Below are positions 47,230-60,213 of a stretch of DNA of 64,000 nucleotides, one piece after another. Source of the stretch: Salminus brasiliensis (taxonomy: Eukaryota > Chordata > Actinopteri > Characiformes > Bryconidae). Location: NCBI RefSeq assembly GCF_030463535.1, contig NC_132891.1, positions 2,867,951 through 2,931,950 of the forward strand, in the 5' to 3' direction. The position numbers were made by a program, and so were the translations under genes. The notes below the pieces were generated by a model, which made no database searches, had not been told where the DNA came from, and saw only the letters and a list, made by a program, of their open reading frames with translations. Position 1 is the first letter of the stretch. Each line of letters begins with the position of its first letter.

Positions 47230-48500
47230 ATGACAGATGTCCAAAAGTTTGTAGACACCTTCTCATCTAATGGGTGTTCATTCAACGTTTGTTGAGCCAC
47301 ATCCCTGCTCTGCTGTAAAGGCTTTACACTAGCTAGATTTGATGAAGATGATGATGATGATGATTGCATCCACATCATCCTCAGGAGAACAAGGTAGGTC
47401 AGGTACCAAAGGTGTTGGATGGAGCTCCATCACTGCAGCCCATCCCCAGCTCATCCTAAAGGTGTTGGATGGAGCTCCATCACTGCAGCCCATCCCCAGC
47501 TCATCCTAAAGGTGTTGGATGGAGCTCCATCACTGCAGCCCATCCCCAGCTCATCCACAGCTCATTCTAAAGGTGTTGGATGGAGCTCCATCACTGCAGC
47601 CCATCCCCAGCCCATCCCCAGCTCATCCTAAAGGTGTTGGATGGAGCTCCATCACTGCAGCCCATCCCCAGCCCATCCCCAGCTCATCCTAAAGGTGTTG
47701 GATGGAGCTCCATCACTGCAGCCCATCCCCAGCTCATCCCCAGCTCATCCTAAGGGTGTTGGATGGAGCTCCATCACTGCAGCCCATCCCCAGCTCATCC
47801 CCAGCTCATCCTAAAGGTGTTGGATGGAGCTCCATCACTGCAGCCCATCCCCAGCTCATCCCCAGCTCATCCTAAAGGTGTTGGATGGAGCTCCATCACT
47901 GCAGCCCATCCCCAGCCCATCCTAAAGGTGTTGGATGGAGCTCCATCACTGCAGCTCATCCCCAGCTCATCCTAAAGGTGTTGGATGGAGCTCCATCACT
48001 GCAGCCCATCCCCAGCTCATCCCCAGCTCATCCTAAAGGTGTTGGATGGAGCTCCATCACTGCAGCTCATCCCCAGCTCATCCTAAAGGTGTTGGATGGA
48101 GCTCCATCACTGCAGCCCATCCCCAGCTCATCCCCAGCTCATTCTAAAGGTGTTGGATGGAGCTCCATCACTGCAGCCCATCCCCAGCTCATCTCCAGCT
48201 CATCCTAAAGGTATTGGATGGAGCTCCAGAGAACTGCTGTGGAGCCTCACAGGACCCTGGAAGCAGTCGAGGGTTCGGAGCCTTGCTCAAGGCCTTCTCG
48301 GCCGTGGATGCCAGTGATGGGGATTAGACCAGCAACATTCAGACCCCTCTAGCCCACACTTTGCATTGGGCGCAGTGACCATAGGTGCCCCGGAGCGTCC
48401 CACTGACCCCACAGATCTATGGAAAGTCTGAGTCAGCGACAAGTGCATTGTAATGCAGCTTACAAGCTTGTCCGGATACTTTTGGACATGCAGTATACAT
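47230..48500. mobile_element. MITE copy expanded by an internal minisatellite
   Basis: The outer parts match the MITE family: GATGTCCAAAAGTTTGTAGA at the left, and GTCCGGATACTTTTGGACAT at the right. The internal GGATGGAGCTCCA motif has become a tandem array (47409-48230). Upstream of ncoa6 coding exon 1. Confidence 0.65.
47409..48230. repeat. 50/61-bp minisatellite upstream of ncoa6 exon 1
   Basis: About 15 units beginning AAAGGTGTTGGATGGAGCTC and containing CATCACTGCAGCCCATCCCC. An optional 11-bp extension (CCCCAGCTCAT) makes 50- and 61-bp forms. Each unit carries the 12-base palindrome ATGGAGCTCCAT. Confidence 0.95.
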
Positions 48501-48644
48501 AGTACTGTAGATCTAGCTGCGTTTGGAGATGCCAGCCCTGAGCTGCTTGTCAGTTATACAGAGTGGTTCACCGAGCTGCTGTGGCCTTTCTGTCGTACGT
48601 CTGAAAGGCCGGTCTCTTCTTTTAACAGGAGCATCCGAAGAGCC

Positions 48645-48900
48645 ATGGCGCAGCAGCCCAACCTGTCCGAGCTCTCCTGCTGTCCTGGGGTTCGTTTAAC
48701 CACCGAGCACGACTCCGGGTTGGAGGATGGAGATGACGTCTGCAGTGATCGTGGCAATAGCAGCCCAGCTCGGCCCCTGAGTCCACGTGGAGAGGAGGAC
48801 GCCACCATCTTTGTGGCTTTTAAAGGAAATTTGGATGATGCTGACTTTCAGGAGAAGCTCGACACCATCCTGAGTGAGATGCCCCCGATGCTGTCACTGG
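48645..48900 (+). CDS. ncoa6: ncoa6 coding exon 1
   Basis: Exon 48629-48900. Residues 1-85 plus one base: [11 protein letters not shown] and [20 protein letters not shown] match human after a divergent start. Acceptor CTTTTAACAG; donor TCACTGG|GTGAGG. Confidence 0.9.
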
Positions 48901-51900
48901 GTGAGGGAGCTTTGGGTTGTTTTTGGTCTCGGATACACGTGTAGACACCCCTGGTCAATTAACAGGTGTTCTGCATCCAAGGTGGGACAGGGTACAACAG
49001 CTGTGGTTAGATTTTAGGTGTTATACATATACTTTCCATTTGGGAAATTCAGCAGATGGGTAGAGATAAGATAAGATAATCCTTTATTAGTCTCACAGTG
49101 GGGAAAATTCTCAGTGTCGCAGCAGAAAAGGGATAGCAAGACACTCGGATAGATAGATTACCTCTATATACACAATATAAATAATAGAAGTAAAAACAAT
49201 AACAATATTATTTACAGGTGTGGATTTGTTCACTTAGAAACCTGCGTCCTAACAAATGTGTCCAAACTTTTGCCCACGACTGTACCTGTGTTCTCCGTCA
49301 ATGTTGCATGGTGTATGTTTATTGCAGGTCCTGAGAGGCTGGCACCTCAGCGAGTGGAGCCATGGAACAGCGTGAGAGTCACCTTCAACATCCCCAGAGA
49401 AGCTGCCGAGCGACTCCGCCTCCTGGCTCAAAACAACCAGCAGCAGCTCCGGGACCTGGGGATCCTCTCAGTGCAGATAGAAGGTGCGCTGTTTACCAGC
49501 CTTTGTTTACAGTGGTGTTAAATAAAACCTGGAACACACATTTATTATTTCATTTTTTATATATTATATGAATTTAATTTAATTATGTGTTTTATTGACT
49601 GTATAAACCCACCGGTGATCTTACACGTGTCTTCTGAGTTGAATATGTGATGATGCAAACTGTATAATATTGATATTGATCTGAAATATGCATTAATTCT
49701 AGGTAAGATTTCGCTGTTTCTGTACTCCCCCTGCATGCAGCACCTCTCTGCACATTAATATTTTCATATTTTTAAAATATGCTCTCCAGCACAATATCAT
49801 ATCAAACAGTAAACCGTGTTTCAGACATAAGGCAGTGTATTTATAACTAAGGGAGCTTTGAGATGCATCTTCTGGCCGTCTGGGACACCTAGTTCGTATC
49901 CCCACTATCACACACATCACATGCAAACAGATTGCACAGATTGGACACAGCTAATTAAATGTATGTGTTTTAATACGGATGCACCAAAATGCTCTAAAAT
50001 TCTGTCCGAAAAATGTTACTTTTGAACAAAGACTTGATAGCAAATGCAGTTTTTAACAATTTCATAAATTAAATAATTAAATAGCCTGTAGTATCTCTTT
50101 TTAAGAGAAAAGCAACAGTATAAAACTACAATTTAAAACATTTAGTGAACACCGAACATTTTTAGCATTTGACTTGTATAAGTATAAATCAAATTATCAA
50201 CTTATAATAATAAATTCAGCAGATTCGTTTTGTAATTTATAGTTCTATTTAATATTCTTTAACACAGCCGACATGTTTGCTGCATCTACAGAGAGGGCCT
50301 CACTCCACCCTGGGTTACTTTCAGTCATCAAAATCCATATAGAATCACTGTTCTATATGAATTATTCATAAATTATTCAAATCCTTAAGTGCTTTTTTAA
50401 TTATTATTTATTTTTGGCCATTTTTGGATGGATTTTATTATAATATGCATCCCTATTTTTTATATTCATAAAAAGACCTTTTGATCATTTTGAAGCTTCC
50501 GCTGAAATGCTTGCAATGTGTCTTTGTAGGTGAAGGACCCATTAATGTTGCAGTTGGGCAGAACCGAGGTCAAGAGGTCCGAGTGAACGGGCCCATGGTG
50601 GCACCAGGCCAGATGAGAATGGATGTTGGCTTTCCCATGCAACAAGGCCCTGGTAATTTCACACAGGTCCTGCACACATAGGGGGGCTCTTATTACAGGC
50701 CTTGTTCATTTTGCTCACTGTTTAGATGCTTGAGGGTCCTACATTTTAAAAGCTTGTTTAGAAACAGACACCAAAGTTTTGCTCATTATAATTGTGTAGT
50801 TATGTAAAGAGAGTGGTTTTGTTGAAGGTGGAATGCGAATGAACAACCCCTCTATGGTGCCCCCTGGACCGGGTATGGCTGCGCAGGGTATGGTGCCTGG
50901 CAGTAGTGGACAGATGCACCCAAGAGTGCCAAGGCCACCACAGACAGGTGAGCTTGTCAATAGCAGTTTCCCTTGTCACCTCTAACCACAAACGTGTTGG
51001 ACAGAGCTTTTTTCAGTTTGTTTATGTGTCCGTCTGCTTTTTAGACTCTATGGATCCCATGCTATCAGGCCTAGCTTTGCAACAGCAGCAACAACTCCAG
51101 CATCCACAGGCTCCCCATGGCCCTCCCAACTCCATGGGCCCGCAAGGTCACCACATGCCGGGCATGCAAGCAAATCGGCAGCTCAATCCAGCAGCCTTGC
51201 AGCAACTTCAGCAACATCAGCAGCAGCAGCAGCATCAACAACAACAGCAAGCTCAGCTAGCTCAGTTAGGTGGTGCTCGAGCACCCTTCAACCCTTCTAA
51301 CCAGATGCCTGGCCCTGCTGGCTGGAACTCCTTGCCTGCTCAGGGCTCAATGGGTCCAAATTGGAGAAAAGGTCCTCCTCCACAGGCACAAATGGGTCAG
51401 CGTCCTCCATCCTTGGCATCCGTGCAGACGCCGAACCATCCGCCGCCTCCATATCCTTTTGGAAGTCAGCAGGCTGGGCAGGTTTTCAATGCCATGGCTC
51501 AGCCACAATTGCAGCAACAGCAGCAGCCAGCAGGGGCAAACCAGTTTGCAGCCCCTCAGGCCCCCAAAGGTCTGCAGGGAGTGGCGGGAGTGGTGGGACC
51601 AAGGGCACCTCCTCCCCTACCTCCTGTGTCTGCTGCTCAGGGCAGCCTAGCAGCCAAGTCCCCTGGATCGTCATCCTCACCATTCCAGCAGGGCTCACCT
51701 GGAACGCCCCCGATGATCGGACAGGGCCAAGGTCAGCTAGGGCCACGTCCCACAACTCCGCAGGGTTTCCCACAGGGAGTTGGATCCCCAGGCAGGGCTG
51801 TGCTGGGCCAGCAGGGCAATGTTCAACCAGGCTTCATTGGCATGCCGCAGCATGGGCAGGTTCCGCAAGGCGGGATGGGAGGTAGGCTTTCTGTAGTTAT

Positions 51901-53164
51901 GTGCGAAGGGTGCATGCCATCGCTTCTTGAGGTAGACGTTAAGGTCGATGGTGTACACTGACTTTGTCCTTTTCTGTTTTAAAGGTATACCGAAACGGAT
52001 GCCGATGGGCTTTTCAAATGTTCCTGTGAGCCAGAACTTTGTGCAAGGACAGGTTACAGCTAGTGGAGCAGGAACCCCCACAGGCAGTGCCCCTCAGCTT
52101 CAGAATAGTCAAAGCATGGCACACCCAGGTACAGCGTTCGTATGCAATGTGTGATATTTGGACTTGGTGGTTAAAATCCAGACTGAATCCTGTTCCTATT
52201 TGTCGTAGGTGCTCAACCTTCAGTCTCGGCTCCAAACCACATGCAACCCAATTCCATTCAAACTGGTGGAATTGGCCATCACAGTGGAATGGCTCCCCAG
52301 CCTCCTGCCACTTCAGGTGGCGGTATGGGGCAGCCTCAGACAGGCCTACAGACGCAGATGATGGGCATTCAGTCCCAGCTTACAACTCAGCCTGCTGCCT
52401 CCTCTCAAGGTCAAATGGTGCAAGTTCAGGCAGGGGGGCAGACTGTCCTCTCCCGGCCCATGAATCAAGGGCAGAGAGGGATAACACCTCCTAAGCAGAT
52501 GATGCCTCCACAAGGGCAAGGGATGATGCAAAGCCAGGGCCAGCTTGGTGGAGGACAAGGGCACCAAGCATTACTGCTGCAACAACAACAACAACAACAA
52601 CAGCAGCAGCAGCAACCACAACAACAACAGCAGCAACAGCACCAACAACAGCAACAGCTTCAACAACAACAACAACAGCAGCAGCAGGTGGCATCACAGC
52701 AACAACAGCAAAATGTTATGATTGAACAGATGGTAGCCAGCCAGATGCAAGGTAACAAGCAGGCCTTTGGGCCCAAAGGCCAACCAGGAGTCATGCAGGG
52801 TCCCATGATGCGAGGTCCATCGCCTAATTTACAAGGCAACATGGTTCAGTTTCCGTCTCAGCAGCAAATGACTCCACAGCAACAGCAGCAAATCGCTCAG
52901 TTGCAGCAGCAGCAATTGCAGCAACAGCAGTTGCAGCAGCAGCAGCAGCTACAGCTGCAACATCAACAGCCACAACAACAGCAGTTACAACAGCAACAGC
53001 TACAACAACAGCATCAGCAAATGGCGCAGTCCCAACAGATCCCAATGAATGGTAATCCCAACCAAACATTAGGCATGCATGGCCCTCAGATGCGGCTTCC
53101 AGGACATCATTTGGTGCAGCAGCAGCTTCAGCAGCAGCAGCTTCAGCAGAAACAACAACAACAA

Positions 53165-53199
<35 letters not shown>

Positions 53200-54681
53200 G
53201 CAGCATCAACAACAACAACAACAACAGCAGCATCAACAACAACAGCAGCAGCAGCAACAACATGTGATGCAGCAGTTACAGCAGCAACAGCAGGCTGGCC
53301 AGCCACACCCACATCAGCTGGGAGATGGCAGTGGGAGCACAGGTGACCTCAGCCAACAGCAGATGCTTCCGGACATGCAGCAGCAAGGTATAATGGGAGG
53401 ACCTCAACACATGCAGGTGGGCAATGGCCATTTCCCTGGTCATGGTATGCCCTTTAATCCTCAGTTTAGTGGCCAGATGCCAATGGGTGGACCCTGTGGG
53501 CAAGCTGGCGGTTTCCCAGTGAGTAAAGATGTAACTCTGACTAGCCCATTGTTAGTTAATCTTCTGCAGAGTGATATTTCTGCCGGCCAGTTTGGGCCAG
53601 GTGGAAAACAGGGAGCCGGCGGGGTTGGTGTTAACCAGGCAAAACCGAAAAAGAAGAAGCCACCTCGTAAGAAGAAACCCAAAGCAGGAGAAGGACAGCA
53701 GTCTGCTGAGGGGATGGGGTAAGTGCAGAGTGATCTATTGAGAAGCCGCAGCTAATCAAACATGACATCCTAATGCACAGTCAATCATGGTCTGTTCACA
53801 TGTTCAATATTCCTATGATGTTTAGGTCAGAGCACTGTGAGGGCCATCCCAATACCTCCAGTTGTTTCTCTTTAGGTAGTTCATGGTGGTTTTGAGGTAC
53901 ACCTCAGGACCTCCTTGACTCCTTGAGCTTTTAATGGGTGATTACTTTTACATGCTGGGTTCCTTCACTCTCAAATCAATTGTCACGACTTCCCTTCCTG
54001 CAGTGGTCTAGATTCAGTTTCACAAGGAATGGACGACGTAGACTTGCCAGGACTCGGTACTGAGCAAGGAGTCGGCATGGATTCTTCCAGCTCCTCAAAA
54101 CTCCCTGAATTCGCTAGCCGCCCAGGTGAGCGTCAGGAGCTTACACTTTCTTCCAAATTTGAAACCAGTTCAGCCTAGCCTACTAAGGTTTATTTGTGTG
54201 TACCTTAATCTATCCATAAATTGGATAGATTAAGCATCAATGCTTTGTCCTCATGGACTGGTTGCAAGTTGAGTTGGAGCAAGAATCTGGACTAAGCTAT
54301 CTAAAATTTAATTGCATTTGTTAAGTCTTGTAAATATCTTATTTCTTCCACCTTAGGCTTCTCCGGCCAGTCAGGAGATCAAAGGGTATTGCAGCAAATG
54401 CCAATTCAGTTCATGGCACAACAGCAACAGCAGATGCAGCAAATGCAGCAGCAACAGTTGCAGCAGCAACAGTTACAGCATCAGCAAATGCATCAACAGC
54501 AGCAGCAACAGCAGCAGCAGCAACAACAACAAATGCAACAGCAGCAAATGCAACAGCAACAGATGCATATGCAGGGTATGCAGATTCCTGCAGGTCAAGC
54601 TGGAACACCACAAGGTTCGCAAGGACAACATCAGATTCATCCCCATCAGTTGCAGCTGCAACAGCAGCCACCACAGCATCT

Positions 54682-54722
<41 letters not shown>

Positions 54723-57700
54723 CACCGACATCACAACAACAACAACAACAACAACAACAGCAGCAGCAGCAACAACAACAACATATGATGATGATGCTTA
54801 AAATGCAACAGGAGCAAGCAAAGAATCGTCCTCCGCTCCAGCAAGGTGGACACCCCCAAAGAAGTCTCGTCAATCCTAACGATCCTGCACAGAGAATGCC
54901 CGTCTCACAACAGGGCAACATGCCGGTAATGATCAATCTTCAAGGCCATGGAGGTGTTCCTCCCTCTCCAGATAAAGCCAGAGGAATGCCCATCGTGAAC
55001 TCTCAGTTGGGTGGCCCAGCAAGAAGGATGCCCCATCCAGATGTTGGGCAAGTGAACCCAGGAATGCCACCAGAGGAGACATCAGGAGCCCCTAACTTGC
55101 AAGACAGGGCGTCAATTGAAATGGCACCTCAATCAGGAAACGGCGGTCAGCAAAATATTGGCAGCCAAGGTCCTAATCCACACTTGTTGAAGTCTGTGCC
55201 TTCATCCATACCTCAGCAACCAGGAGCAAGTCCACAGCAACAGCCTCAACAAGTTCCACCAATGGCCAGCTCGCATAATCTTCACTTTCCCACTGCCCCT
55301 TCAACTTCCCAGAGCTCCCGCCCTAAGACACCAAACCGTGCCAGTCCCAGACCGTACCACCATCCGCTGACTCCAACCAACCGTCCGCCCAGCACCGAGC
55401 CTTCAGAGATTAATCTGTCTCCTGAGAGGCTGAATGCATCAATTGCTGGTCTTTTCCCCCCTAAGATTAACATCCCTCTGCCACCTCGGCAGCTTAATCA
55501 GAGTCGAGGTTTTGATCAGCAGGGTCTAAACCCAACCACTCTGAAAGCTATTGGACAGGCTCCACCAGGCCTTACTTCACTTACTAACAACAATACCTCT
55601 AGCGGCAATAATAATAATAATAATGTCCAGCAGGGTTTTACACCAGGTAGTAGCACGGCAAGTACAGGGGTGAAGCAAGAAAAACAGCCTGGTGCGGTAC
55701 AGGCGAAACGGGCTAGTCCCAGTAATAGTCGGCGCTCTAGCCCTGCCTCAAATAGGAAAGCTGCCACTCCAAGCCCAGGGAGGCAGAAGGGCACTAAGAA
55801 CTCTCTAACCTCTCCTTCACATCAGCAGCAAATGGCAAGTTCCCAAGCTGTAATGGCCGGTTCTTCAGTGCTGTCAAGTCCCACGGCATCTATGCCATCT
55901 GCCGGGACCCTAGATCCCCAGCAGAGTCTGAATCCTCTACCAACTCTACCAAGTAATCCGGAGCCGATGAGGGATAGCCAGATGCAGGCACCACAACCAG
56001 AGCAGCGTCAAACAGTACAGGCACCAAGAGAGCCATTTGCTCACAGAATGGCAAGTCCACGGGTGCCGTCTCAGGAGCCAAAAGGTCAAGAGGCCGGTGG
56101 TGCACTTGAGCAACCATCTGAGGAGGTGCATCAGCCTCAGAATACGGCACAACAAGAACCTGGCTCTGTAGTTTCTCCAGCTTTCAGAGATGCCCCAACA
56201 TCCCTCAATCAGTTGCTGGACAATACAAACCTACCATCCTTGCCCATGAAACCACCCAAGGTCACGCCCCCAGCGGGTGGAGATCTGTTGCCAAAAGGGA
56301 GCCCTCGACCTTCAGTGGATCAAGAAAGTCAGCGTAACCCTGGCACCCCACTAAACACAGAGAGCGGGCTTCCTTCATTGCCTGGGAACGAACCTGAGCA
56401 GAAACCCAAGGTCGGGTCAATGCCGAGCCCAAACTTGGTTTCGAGTAGCAGTGCAAACCTTCAGTCATCTTGCGCTGTGTCAAGTATCAGTTCAGGTCCA
56501 GCTTTACTTTCTAGCACCACTTCAACTGCTGGCTTGCATCCCAGTTCTTCTGCGAGCCCAAATCCCAACACTAAACCCATTGCCAGTATGTCACAAACGG
56601 TCTTGCAGCGACCCACCTCGTCAGGACCTACTCCGCCAAATCAGATAACGGTCTTTGTGACCTCCAATGCCATAAGTTCTGCTGCTAGCACTGTATCTGC
56701 TGTACCCCCTAACATCGTCTCTACTGTCCTTGCAGTCCCCAGCAAAAACATAAGACCTCCAGAGGTGCGCCAGTCCGCCTCCACTCAGAATCGCCCTCAG
56801 TTTATCACAACGCCCGTGTTCATCAACCCTATTTTCCAAGTCCCTGCTTCCTCTGTACCGTCGAGCACTAACGTGGTGTCTCAGCCCGTCACTATGGTAG
56901 GGCCCATACAAATGTCTGCAAATATTCAGCTCACCCACGCTCCCGTTTCAGCTGCAGCTGCAGTTTCTGCGTCTGCGTCCGCTTCGATGGCTACACATTC
57001 TCCTGCTGTAAGCATAGCCACTAGTCAGCCGGGTCGTACCATGATTGGACAGATTCAAGTGCAAGTGCCAGCAAGTCAGGCTTCCCCTGCAAGTACTACG
57101 CTGCCACCTCCACAGCCAAGCCCTGCTGCAGCTCCCAAGCAGGACAACGGTTCAGATGCTTCAAAATCGAGTCCTGTTGGACAACCATCTCTCCAGCCTA
57201 GTTCATCCCCATGTACATCCCCACCTTTTCAGCAGCCTCTCCACCAGGCTTCTCCACCTGCCTGCTCTAGTCCAGGAGTTACTGGATCTGTTGCCCGTAG
57301 GAGTCCCCTCTCGCCGCCGGCTGCCGTCAAGAACAGCAGTCCGCTCCAGCCTGTCTTGAACAAAGCTGACGGACATAGTATAAGCCAGGCGGGGAAAACC
57401 GTAGACGTTGCGCCACCTCAAGGGAACCCTCGCGTGATTACAAATGACATGCTTTCCAGTTCCCAGCCCTCTTCCGCACCTGTCTCAGCTGCGCCAGCAG
57501 CACCTCAGCCATTAGCACCACTACCCCCGGTTTCCTCCTCTGCACCTGCACCGGTTCCTACACCAGTTTCCTCCTCTAGCCCTGCAACTAACCCTCCTGC
57601 AGCCACCCCCAGTCCCACCGTAGTACCTCTGGCCAGTCCTGTTACCAGTTCCCCATCCACTACCATGCCTGCGCCATCGCTTCCTCCCCCTGCTTCTGTC

Positions 57701-60177
57701 CCAGTAGTGTCGTCGTCATCACCGCTCCCAGCTGTGGAACAGCAGCCTAGTACAGGAATGGAGACTGGCTTGCCCGGTCCAGCACAAACTGGGCAACCTG
57801 CTGCAGATGCCTCTGGGAGTCTCTCAGGTATTTCACTCTACCTGCCCATGTTCAGCTAACCGAGAAGGGCTTTAGTATGGTTCACTGCATGCTCTGTTTT
57901 CTCTGGTTAATGATGGTGTGTTTCTAATCTCTCAGCAGCTCAGCCAGATGTCGCACAGGAGGAACAGCGTTTGGGTGACCAACCTGGTAATGAGCCTGTC
58001 CTATATCTCCGTACTCTTGCAGCTTATATTTCTTTAATTGGATATTAGACCAACTAGGGCTGCACGGTATATCGTTTCAGCATCGTCATTGCAATGTGCA
58101 CATGCACAGTAGTCACATTGCAGCATGTGCAGGGTCACGTAGAGGTGCACCGATACGATATTAGGATCGGATATCGGGGCCGATATTAACTAAATTAGCT
58201 GGATTGGGTATCGGATAATTAGGCCGATCCATGAAACCGATCTTTTCACTTTAATTGGTCGGTGTTGGAGAGACTTCACTATATGTTTCCATGTTTGCAG
58301 TTTTTGATTACTGCTTGTAAGTTACTTTAATTTATTCTCAGGTTCAGCTGCTAGATTTTATTGTTAATTACTGTAAAAAACAATTATTTATAACATTATT
58401 AATTTAACATTAATTATTTATAACAAAATTGTTTATAACATTATTTTTTAATGTTAGAAAAATAAGATTGATTCCTGTTTGTGTGTTTGATGAAGTGAAG
58501 CTACTTATTTTCAGTTTTGGCTGTGAAATGATAAAAAAAATAATAATAATCACGATTAATCTCAGAATTTTATATAGTTAATTGCGATTAATCGCATTTT
58601 TAAAAATCTGTGTAAATGTTATAGAAAATTGTTAAGTCTGTCTATCTATACCAGGTAGGCGTCTGGCAGCTGCTTTCATATTCCTTGCACTAAACATCTG
58701 TTTGATGTTCCACTGCTTTGCCACATCCATAAAATGTTCAGCACAGGTCGCCGCACGATGACCGTACATGACCGGTCACATTAAAGCATGTGAATGAAGT
58801 CGCCACTCTTTATCTATATAATGAGCTGTAACTCGTTACCTATTGCTGTCCAATAATCACTCGTAGGAACAATATTAGTGGCTGTGTTCCGAATCCTGAG
58901 CTAGTTTTCCCTCTCCGGTTCATATACCTCGTGAATCCTGTTGACGTTCGGTTTTTCAGGCGGGACGATGGCTAAACTCTGCCTGACGGCCTTTGTTTTG
59001 TCCATTGAGCCGTCCTGAAATTAAACTTCCCGACCATTCTCCATCACTCCATCGTTTACCTGCTCCCCTACTCAAGTCTCAACATGAACTACAGATGACT
59101 CGCAGGGCCAAATAGAATTTGCGTCAATGCGATTATTATCGACAGCCCTAATTTTCATATATTTTAAGAAGTTTGAATCCTTTTTTTATTTTGGATTTTG
59201 ATGCTGCATCAAGCTCCTGCACGATTGTTTGTTTTAGTGACAAAGAAATAGCAGTTTAGTACATTTATATCTGTGTGTTAATTTGTTATATTTTGTTTTA
59301 AAAAGTTAGTAAAGTAATGTTTAAGTCAATCCTGATGCCGTAAGTCTCTCTCTCCCACATGGTGAGGTGTACGGTTTATTACTTCAACAGTGGTATTGGA
59401 TCGGTATGCAAAGTTTATGTATCTGTATCGGTATCGATAAAAAGCCGGATCGGTGCATCCCTAGTGTCACGCAAGGCGGATTAAACCATATACATCATGC
59501 ATCATCAACTTGATTGATTAAAAAAAATAATAATAAAATAAAAATCCTCTGATCTGCATTATTAATTATGATCTGTTGGATCATTGACTTAAGGGTAAAT
59601 CCAGTTTTTGTTTGTTTGTTTTTATACATTTTTCACCCAAATTTGGACCGCCAATTGCCCCCTCCTATGCTTGCACAGTCAAGCTGCTCATTTTTTTGAA
59701 CCTCTACCAATGCAACGCCCCCGGACTCCGCCAGTGACCGCCAGCCCTCTCTCCAGCCTGTTCCCCTGATCCTCTGATTATAGTGACAGCGATTGGTCCG
59801 CTGGACCACCCATGGCCCCCGAATCCAGTATTTTTTTTATATCCTAATTAGTGCAGATCTAATCTGCAAACTTTAACTTGTTAATCTTTTATTAATGCAA
59901 ATAAATCATCTTGCATAGTATCAAGTTTGGCCCCAACTTCCTCCTGTGGGTCTCTCTCTTTACAGAGCCTAGTGACGTATTAGCGCTTTTAGCTAACAGT
60001 GACGCTACTCTCATTTTTTTCACACACACACACACACACACTGCTGCTCCTCTCTTAGCTCTTCGCATAATCCAGCCCAATGACTGATCATCCTTTTTTC
60101 TCCATTAGCGCTTCGTCGTGTTCACGGCTGAAAAAAAACAAAAAAAACTGGATCCCTTGAGACAATTTATTAGGCAC

Positions 60178-60213
<36 letters not shown>

